From positions 971,143-1,035,142 of the forward strand of contig NW_003314329.1 of the NCBI RefSeq assembly GCF_000143415.4: a stretch of DNA of 64,000 nucleotides. Direction: 5' to 3'. Under the pieces are notes generated by a model. That model was not told the DNA's origin. It saw nothing but the letters and a program-made list of their open reading frames with translations, and searched no databases. This DNA comes from Selaginella moellendorffii. Its lineage: Eukaryota; Streptophyta; Lycopodiopsida; Selaginellales; Selaginellaceae. Position numbers and translations under genes: made by a program. Positions 55,781 through 64,000 of this stretch are shown here, piece by piece. Positions within the stretch are counted from its first letter, which is position 1. Every line of letters starts with the position of its first letter.

Positions 55781-57033
55781 TACTATCCCTGAGAATGGCA
55801 TCTATACCACTCAGCCTTTGCACTTGGTCTAAGTGCTCCACGTGTTTTATCCCATGATAGACACCCCAAAGGTACTACTGACATATCAACTCATTACATT
55901 GAGGCCATGTCTATTTACCCTTGTTTCATTAGTAGTCCTAAACCACCCGTGCTATAGTCCCATTTCTCAAAGACTAAGCCATCCATTTATGAATGACCAT
56001 CCTAGACCACACTTTAGCATCCTTAGAATGCCCAAAGATAGGGGGAACACCCTTCCCCAATATCCTTTCTTCAATCCCCACTATGTCCATCTCCATCCAT
56101 GGCTGTATTTGCTAATATTGCCACTAGGTAAGGACTCGAAGGCCAAACCACTAAGTTTGGGTGTTCTAACCATGTAGCTAGAGCGAGGTTTCAATAAGCT
56201 ACACCATGTATCCAAATAAGTAGTGCCACCTCCACTTGGATTGGGAGCATCAGCCATTCGATTTCTTAGGGGAGCTAAAGTTAGTTCTTGCACACTTCAC
56301 CAAATTACCATATTTGTGTGTTTGTGTTCACCCTACATTTGGACTCCTTAGTGGTTAGATCATCACCCACCATATGGGTATAACCTTCCTTGGTCATACT
56401 GGCCTTTCTTAGTAAAATTGGATCCACTAGAGTCCTCCTCCTATTATACTTTTGGAGCTCACCAAACCCCCTAGGGTTTGGGAGACGATTGCTTTGGGCT
56501 TTCACCCTCGGACTCGGATTCAGACTCAGACTCGGGCTCAGACTTGGACTTGGACTTAGTCTTGGTCTCAATCTCGGTCTCGGTCTTGATCTTAGTCTCG
56601 GTCTTGGTTTTGGTCTCAATCTCGATCTTGACCTTGGATTTGACCTCAGACTTCATCTCAATCTCCATCTCAGACTCGACCTTGGACTCCATCTCGGGTC
56701 CATCTTGGACTCCATCTCAAGTCCATCTCGGGTCCATCTCAGGTCCATATTGGATTCCATCTCAGACTCCTTTACAGACTCATTTCTTACACATCCACAT
56801 ATCACGATATTTACCATGTGTTAGTCCTTTTTGTATCCCTTTTTAAAAACTCATTCATCAATTGTTTCATACTCATTCCTTGAGCACTTTGTTCGGGGTT
56901 CCACTCCCACTCTTGATTTTCCAAGTCAAAGCTTTTGGTCCAAATATGTTACATTTGTTGGCCTTCCATTTCGACCATTACCATGTGGCACCTTTTTAAC
57001 TCCACTTTGGGGCTTAGGGGTTTATATTTCATA
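55781..57033 (-). repeat. Right portion of element D 3' LTR
   Basis: Continues the LTR interrupted at 31267, ending TTTATATTTCATA next to a purine-rich tract on the minus strand (CTATGGGTGGTAGAGT). Contains a microrepeat array at about 56500-56780. Confidence 0.7.
56500..56780 (+). repeat. GACTCG-type microrepeat array in element D LTR
   Basis: Degenerate version of the array found in the A, B and solo LTRs. Confidence 0.75.
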
Positions 57034-58909
57034 ACTCTACCACCCATAGACGAAATTTGATGTCGTCATTGAATGATAAATTATTTTATAAAGTAACCTC
57101 ATTATGGATTACCATTTTCATCCTTGGCACTAAGTTAATATTTGTCAATAGTTCAACACCAAAGGCTCACCATGCCTTGCCTATCCTCATAAGGGTATAA
57201 TGTCTCCAACTTAGAGATTCATTAAACCACTTCTAGTGGTTCTCTCCCTTTATTTGTTTAGTTCTTGCTAAACTCATTAGAGACATCCATTTGGTCTCAA
57301 TTTTACTACTCATTCTGGAGTAGGTTTAGGCTCTACCAACATAGCCATCACACTTTAGGATTTTAATATTGACATTTCAAATCAATTTCCTAGATGTGCC
57401 CTACACCTTGTATTACACTAGTTATGCAAACACTATATTAGGAAGTTTTTTATTTAAGGGCACCCTCTTTTTTATTTCATGCTACCCTTAGCACTAAGTT
57501 CCAATTATTTATAATTTGTGTTAGGGCTGTTCACAATCCTATTATTTGGCTATCTTGCTACTCCCCCCTTGGAACTTTCACTTTCTCGATATTGGAACAT
57601 TTGGGAATCTATCTTTGGAAATATATTTCCTTTTCCACAATCCATTAGCATTTAACACCTAAGTGTTCCATTCCTAACTTTGCCACTTGGATTCTTTCCA
57701 ATAATTTCTATAACCCAATCTTGGCCACTAGTTTTTTACTTCTATTCTTTAATTTTTGTACCAAGCAACATAAGGACACTACCTTCATCCTCGAGGTATG
57801 TTTTTGGTTCTATAACAAAGGTTCTATTTTGCCAAATCCAAAGGGTGTTTATCCCTAGTAAGTTTTTTTAGCATTTTTTGTTATGTGCTTTATCTATGGC
57901 CCAACTTTATAACCTTTCTATAGGTGTTTCTTAAATATTACTTTCTTGGACTCACCATATTAATACAGGATATTTCCCTTAAGTGTCCTTTCTATTTGGT
58001 CACATCGACCAAGTCATACCATCACTAATAGTTCAAATCAACACTTTGAATTAGAAATCTTATTCCTTAACTTAATAAAGACCTTGTCTTTATTTAGCTA
58101 TAAGATCACTTAATGATCTCGCTTTAACACCTTGACTATGACCCCGGGGGCATCCCCCACACTTGGTGGTGTGCTTAAGCTCGTTTAAGTTAGATATGTT
58201 GAGCTTTCACACTAAGTAATCTAACCATGCATTATGACTCTGGAGCATCCCCTGTTTAGTAGTGTGTCTAAGCTAGCCCCCTTACTAACAGTCTATAACC
58301 ACCAAAAAATGAATGTCCTTATATTCAAAACCATTACTATGCTCTAGTGAATTGGGACTCAAACCCAAACACTAAAGAGTTGGGACTTGAACCCAACCTC
58401 CATATATGCATTTATAGGCGGCATCACTAAAGATGCCTAGCATGACTCCCTATGTGCTTAACATGACTCCCCATGCCGGTGCACCAATTTATGTTTAACA
58501 TGTGCTATGGATTATAGCTTAGGAACTTAGTTCCTTTGAGCTTCCAAGTCCTCTCACTTAACAAGCTACTTGACTAGTCTGTGATCATGCATAGACTCCT
58601 CCATGGTTGGCTCCATGGGCCACTCTCTTAAAGTTATCACCTTCAATTAGGGTCTTAGTTCCTTTAACTTGCCAATCCCACTTAGCAAGTTACCCAACTA
58701 ATATAATATGGTTCTTTGCATAAGCATGAAAGTTCTCAAACATTGACTTTTGTTTAAAGCTATTTCCTTGAACACTTGGGAGTTATTTCCCAAACCTTGA
58801 TAACTTTGCCTTACGGCCAAGACCACACTTCTACTGCACTATTTTGATTTTATACATTCATATAAACCATTTACACTTGGCTTTTTAAGTACTAACCTAC
58901 CCATATATG
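57034..58909. other. 3' untranslated internal region of element D
   Basis: No credible ORF. The part from 58110 to 58410 is homologous to the 3' region of A and B (GGGGGCATCCCCC word, two T-arm-like hairpins at 58351-58402). Confidence 0.6.
58351..58402 (-). promoter_or_regulatory. Pair of tRNA T-arm / B-box-like hairpins in element D
   Basis: Minus-strand GTTGGGTTCAAGTCCCAAC and TTTGGGTTTGAGTCCCAAT, spaced like the pair in A and B although the surrounding sequence has diverged. Confidence 0.55.
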
Positions 58910-61699
58910 TTAGCGTATTTTCACCAATCTTTGAGCAATAATATTGGCCAAACCAGCCTTCTCTACATCAATCTCTAGGACCTGGATGATGGATTGATTC
59001 ACAACATCACTAGAGTGCAAACATGCTTTAAGCTTGCTCACATAGAACGTTGGATGAATTTTTGAACTAGCTAGCAAGTCCAAAGTGTATGCAAGATCCC
59101 CCACATGCTGTAAAATTGTTCAAGGCCCACAATACCATGGAGATAGCTTAGCACTGCCACCTCCTTTCAAAGACTATTATGCATCTTACAACTTAAGGAA
59201 ACTTTGTCACCAACTTTGTACTCTTGATAACGACGATGTTCATCAGCCAATCTTTTGTCTCTCTCTTGAGCTTGCCTCATGTTCAACTTTGCCAACTCAA
59301 ACTTGTCTTGCATATCTTCCAGGAAATCACAAGCATGAGGTATCCAAACTAAAGCCAAATTCAAACTCACAGGAGACTTAGGCTCATACCTATACATTGC
59401 TATAAAGGGAGACATGCCAATAGTTGATTGATAAGCACTATTGTGAGCAAACTGAAGCAAAGGCAAATACTTCTCCCATACTTCTTGTCAAATCAAGTTT
59501 CTCATAAAAGACCTTAACATATCTTCTAATAGCTGATTCATGCGCTCTATCTACCCATCAGATTGTGGATGCTCACCAGTACTCATGCCCAGCTTAGTCT
59601 CTAGCTTCTCAAAGACCGTTTGCCAAAACTTGGACTTGAACTTGGGATCCTGATCACTCACAATGTCACCCAGTAAACCATAGAGACTGAATAATTGGTC
59701 TACAAATAATTAGGCAAGTTCAAAAGCTTTTATTATTGTCTTCACAAAGAAGAAGTGAGCCATCTTCATCAAACGATCCACAACAACCCAAATAGCATTA
59801 TTTTTTTGAAAGATTTTAGGCAAACCAATGATAAAGTCTATTGAGATGCTATCCCATTTATTCTTGGGTACACGTAAAGGATGATACAGGCCAGCAAACT
59901 TCTGATAATCAACTTTGACCGCTTGGCAGATCAAACAACCACATACGTACTTCTTAACATTTGACTTCATCCCAGGCCAAAATGAATACTTCTTCACTAA
60001 CATATACATTCTCAATACCCCCAGATGCCCAACACTTGGCACATCATGACACTCAACCAAAATCTGTTTGATAAGTTTGTCAATATGAGGAACCATCTGT
60101 CCCTTCTTCACCAGGATTCCATCTTGTATTTTGAATAATGCAAACTTGTCACCCTTCAAATCTATAGAGGCATCCCTCAACAAAACCTTCGCGTGAATAT
60201 CAGTGATAAAGGAGTCAAAGTTAGCAAACTCCTTAAGCTCATCCAAAAGATCACTGGATAGCTTCACAAACGAGATAGAATTTACCATCCTCGATAATGC
60301 ATCAGCCATCTTATTGTCACCTCCATGCTTGTACTAGATCTTAACAAATATTTCTTGCAGGAACTCTTGCCAATGAGTAAGGTGGCCTCAAAGATCCACA
60401 TCTGAAGAAATTAATGATCTGAATCTACATAAAAGTCCAATCCATATAGATAATATTGCCATTCCTTCATAACAGTAATCACAACATACAACTCCTTATT
60501 GCGAGTAGGCTAATTCCACTGTGTAGCGTCAAACTTGTGGCTCATAAATGCGAAAGAATGCCTAACTTAAAGCAATACAACCCCAAAAACACTATCACTC
60601 ACATTATTGCCCATAATTTTCACCACAATCACTTTATTATTCATTGACCTCTTTAGAACAATCTTTGCTTTGATATCCAACCCTGTGGCAATGAAAACAA
60701 TTACCCTCCACCTTGTCTTTCTCTCACTAGTCGAAACGAAGTTTCTTAGCCTCACTGCCATCTTCATTCTTCGAGCCACAATGAAACAACAATCGTTTCT
60801 TCCCTGAATATAAAGCATTGGCGAGCTGGTCATCACGTTGACCACCCCATAGACCATCCTATTGACCAGAGTTGACTAACAGTTTGGGCGAAAAGATCTA
60901 GGCCTTAGTGATAGCATCAGTCAATGTTGTTAGAAAATCCTTCTTGACCTTCTGCTACACATCCACTAAGCTCAATCCTTTAATAAAACATTGCACCTTT
61001 AGCAGCTCATTATAGGTGCTCGTGAGACTAAAGCAAAGATCATGGAACTTGTAGGCATATGCATCCAAAGACCAAGTCCCTTGCCAAATCTCTAACAAAT
61101 GGATCATGAAATCAATCTTTTCAAACTTCTTGACAAACAAAGTGCGGAAAACCTTCGTCAAATCAGTCCAAGAAATCAGCTTCAGATTAGCTTTGATGTA
61201 GTTCTTCCATCACAAAGAAGCATGGCTTGTAAGCTTCGTCACAAAAAAAATCTATCTTCACCTTATCCTCACACCGATTGTGAGACCAACAACTTTCCCA
61301 CAATTCCAACCAAAAATCAACCTTTTGACTATCACAAACATCCAATGATGACTTCTATTCCATGATACCATAATCCCTGGCATGCTTGATGTACCAATGG
61401 TAATCACGGACATGAGATCGATTCAATCCTTGAGGGTTCATATGAAGCAAGAAATCCTTAATGAGATTGATAGAATCCTTAACCTCCTTTATATCACTCT
61501 GAACTTAAAAAATCTGGCATCCTTGCCACACAACGACATCATCAAGAGTCTCTTCTTCATCGTCATTGCTATCATCACTAACGTCATACTCCTCATCAGG
61601 ATCAATATCTTTCTCACTCGCCATCCCCAAAAAATGTGTTACTCCGATACCAATAAAATGAATAAAAGAGCAAACCCTAGGCCAACCTCCCAACCACAA
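58910..61699 (-). pseudogene. Element D: degenerate pol and gag remnants
   Basis: Minus-strand frames carry integrase C-terminus (59104-58910, HPTFYVSKLK), integrase core (59466-59167, FAHNSAYQSTIGMSPF), end of RNase H plus integrase zinc site and core (60309-59710, MADALSRMV, CGCLICQA, WDSISIDFIIGLP) and gag pieces (60857-60567 with a shifted zinc knuckle; 61161-60955; 61699-61505 start). Protease and most of RT are absent, so a large internal deletion must lie near 60310-60560. Many stops; long dead. Confidence 0.72.
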
Positions 61700-62483
61700 G
61701 CCATAGGAATATTCTTAGAATATTCCTATGGTTTGTGTTAGCGTCCCCTCCCTGGGTACAACAGACCTTTATCCAAACAAGATTCCTCTAAGCCTTTAAG
61801 ACCATCCTTTAACTCTATTGAGTCATGTAACTTTTAAACTTTGTGAATCTAATATCTTATAATGTCTTAACCTTCTGGCTACTTTTGAAGTGCCACCACA
61901 CTTGAATATAACTTCTTGTATTTGCATTTTATTCACAAGGACTGTGCTATTCCAACACTTGTTTACCCTTCGTTCTATATAAGTTATTTTCGCTTCTTAG
62001 AATTATTTTATCATATAATGAGAATACCAATTGATCTTTTGAATGCACCCTACAATTCCTTGGGTTGCACTGACCTTTACTAAAGGTAACCCCAGCTACT
62101 ATTTCAAGAACACATACTCTCATCTGTATTTGACCTCCCACAGTTATTAACTCTAGTCTCAAATTTATGAGCACCATCTTCAACCATATAAGGATAATCC
62201 TATAACTCCTTTATTGTCTCAAAGTTTCTATCTTTTCCATGATCTCAACTATAATTGTTTACCATAACCACATTAGCCAGCCAAAATCATTCCCTATTTG
62301 GCCCCTTTCTATCTACCATATTGCCAACATATTTACATATGAATTAAGGTGGAGAGTCAAGCTTTCTCAACATGCTACTCCTTGAGGATAGACCCACTTC
62401 TGGGACCTTCTAATGCAATTATGAGTGGTGATATACTTAACCATCAATAAAAGTTGGACTAAGGAACAGCTCTAATACCAAAT
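61700..62483. other. Element D 5' leader, nothing coding recognised
   Basis: AT-rich leader between the gag remnant and the 5' LTR. It includes a near-perfect inverted repeat around ATTCTTAGAATATTCCTATGG (about 61703-61733). Confidence 0.5.
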
Positions 62484-62842
62484 TGTAAGTGACTAATTTT
62501 TTCATTTTATTTTAGTCACTTAACCATTATAAATCACAAAATTTTCCTTTCTAATTTGCTAGTTTACCTCGTCTATCTAACCACTATTACTTTGGCCTTA
62601 GTTAAGTTCCTTTGCCAAGGTTCCCACTTATATTTCTAACTTCTATTAAGTTTTACTTAGCTTCAGTTACTCACTGCATGAGCAACAAAGCGTTAGCCAT
62701 CCATTTATGATTTCTTAAATTCCCTCCCAATCCCCCCCTTGAGTTAGACTAAATTTAAAGTTTGGCTACACTCTCCATAAGCACAAATAGCTAAGCACAC
62801 CAAACTTCAGGTTCTTAACATCTATTGGTACCACAAGACTTA
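62484..62842 (-). repeat. Truncated LTR pieces: element D 5' LTR and A/B-type LTR
   Basis: 62484-62527 matches the start of element D LTRs. At 62528 it changes to an old A/B-type LTR start (TATAAATCAC..TTTTCC, then the GGCTACACTC..AAGCACA words), which is cut at 62842 by element E. Confidence 0.68.
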
Positions 62843-63981
62843 TGTGAGACACAAATCCCTAAGCCCCAAAGTGGAGCTGAAAAGGTGCCATGTGGTAGTG
62901 GCCGAAGCGAAAACCAAACAAGCATAACACGTTTGGACTAAAAGGCTCCGACTTCAAAGGTTGAGAGTGGGAGTGGAGCTCCCAACGGAGTGCTCAAGAA
63001 ACGAGCATGAAGTGAGCAATAAAAGAGTCTCTAGAAAAGGGACACAAGAGGACCCGAGATGGACCCGTGATTGTCGCGAATGTGACTTCAGGTATCGAAA
63101 GATATTTGTCGACCAGTCCTTACGGGCACTCTCTCCTTACTGCCACGACAGCAGGAGGTCGGTACTGCTGGTTCCCTTTGTGGTCTTTGCCCAAGCTAGT
63201 TGAGAAACTAGTTAGCACATGTGCACTTAGACCGGAAGGGCACTAAGGAAGGAAATCCTAAGTTGTCATTAAGTCAAGCATACTTGACACGGTGATGAGA
63301 AACTCATGATGTTGATTTGCACTTGCTAATGTTGGGAACCCCCGCGATATTGAGACTAATCCCTCAATATTCGCTAGATGATAGCTTACTGTGTTTGCCA
63401 AACACCCTCACTATCACGCCCTTTGTGTTGATCTCATTTCGGTCCCAAATGCTATTTAGGGAAAGTGTCTAGATTAACTCATTTGGCATATCTACGGAAT
63501 GTAGAGATTGGCCTGAACACAATGGTGTTCGTCCCGTGTCCAAATTCGCAATCTAAGGACATTCCATATTTAGTAAGTTTCGGACTTGTCCCAGAGACTA
63601 ACTCCTGGTACTAAGGGAGGCTTGGGGTGAAAGCCCAAAGCGTGTGTCCCTCAAGGGGGGGGGGGGGGGGCTTTGGGGGGTTCCAAATGTATAGTAGGGA
63701 TAGTGGTTGGAATGCATGTCTGACCACCTGAGAACAACAAGGAACAAGGTGTCGCTCCTTGTTCTGCGTCCGGCTTGGGTCTAAGCCCAAGCTCCACGCT
63801 GCTCTAGTCGGTGGAGTACCCTCCTCCTCCCGGGGTATGCCAAAATCGTGCCAGACTCCGTCTGACACCATTTTGCGTGCAAGTGTTGGATACGGGGAGC
63901 TGGTGCTCGTGGGATTGTACTGGACCCTTGTTTCGTAGCGCAACGGGCTTGGAGTTCGGCTCCAAATTCAGGTGCGCTACA
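62843..63981 (+). repeat. 5' LTR of element E (element continues beyond the window)
   Basis: 1139 bp, TGTGAGACAC ... GTGCGCTACA, plus orientation, followed by a PBS. Its first 230 bp match the inverted end of element D-family LTRs; the rest matches the inverted LTR of element C. Contains a G-run at 63655-63670. Confidence 0.82.
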
Positions 63982-63995
63982 TTTGGTATCAGAGG
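63982..63995 (+). promoter_or_regulatory. Primer binding site of element E
   Basis: TTTGGTATCAGAGG immediately after the LTR, the initiator tRNA-Met complement. Confidence 0.82.
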
Positions 63996-64000
63996 AATTG

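Larger units (their letters stand above)
31110..62527 (-). mobile_element. Element D: old Ty3/gypsy element, outer host of the nest
   Basis: A degenerate minus-strand LTR retrotransposon. Its 3' LTR is split by element C: 31110-31267 (starts TGTAAATGATTAAATTTTC) and 55781-57033 (ends TTTATATTTCATA). The internal region 57034-62483 holds broken gag and pol; a PBS-like TTTGGTATTAGAGC (minus) lies next to the 5' LTR, which begins at 62484 (TGTAAGTGACTAA) and is cut after about 44 bp by other LTR sequence. The related solo LTR at 54237-55559 shows what an uninterrupted LTR of this family looks like (about 1.3 kb). Confidence 0.72.

Noticed and set aside
62951-63203. 80-codon ORF in the right-hand LTR
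   Set aside because: Lies wholly in the LTR of element E, has no known motif and no counterpart in the related LTRs.

Overview
This is a nuclear segment of a plant genome, most likely a lycophyte close to Selaginella. The evidence is dense genes with very short introns (mostly 46-80 nt, GT-AG), plant-only families (JAGGED-like QALGGH zinc finger, AMS-like bHLH, EDR1-type Raf-like kinase, WVD2-like TPX2 protein, PLS-class PPR) and a four-domain voltage-gated cation channel of a kind generally reported as lost from flowering plants. The species is inferred from these traits, not proven.

Left part (1-27.4 kb) is a compact genic island: JAG-like zinc finger (-), SUN-domain nuclear-envelope protein (+), ER J-protein of the DNAJC14/Jiv type (+), AMS-like bHLH (+), a small orphan ORF with a decayed neighbour copy (+), an RWDD2-like RWD/DUF1115 protein (-), a plant multi-pass membrane protein (+), EDR1-like MAPKKK (+), an intronless PPR gene (-), the 23-exon four-domain channel (+, 18842-25334) and a WVD2/WDL microtubule-binding gene (-). 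Exon structures were assembled by hand from splice sites, phase and protein similarity. The channel reads through as about 1736 residues with selectivity-filter residues E-E-D-D, four S4 segments, a C-terminal EF-hand-like stretch and an IQ motif.

Middle part (27.4-31.1 kb) is AT-rich, with one intact ORF for a secreted protein ending in a bulb-type-lectin-like domain.

Right part (31.1-64 kb) is one nest of Ty3/gypsy chromovirus retrotransposons. Element D (31110 to about 62527) is the old outer host. Element C (31268-55780) sits in D's 3' LTR. Elements A (32596-40088, TSD CCCAT) and B (41156-48671, TSD CTTTG) each sit in C. A tandem three-LTR miniature element of TRIM type (51388-52501, TSD CTACA) sits in C's gag. 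A solo LTR (54237-55559) sits in C's 5' LTR. A further element E begins at 62843 and runs off the window. All coding regions in the nest are broken. A and B share two in-frame intron-like interruptions of the integrase region with canonical GT-AG ends, one of them between the catalytic Asp and Glu. Together with the channel, these are the most unusual signals in the window.
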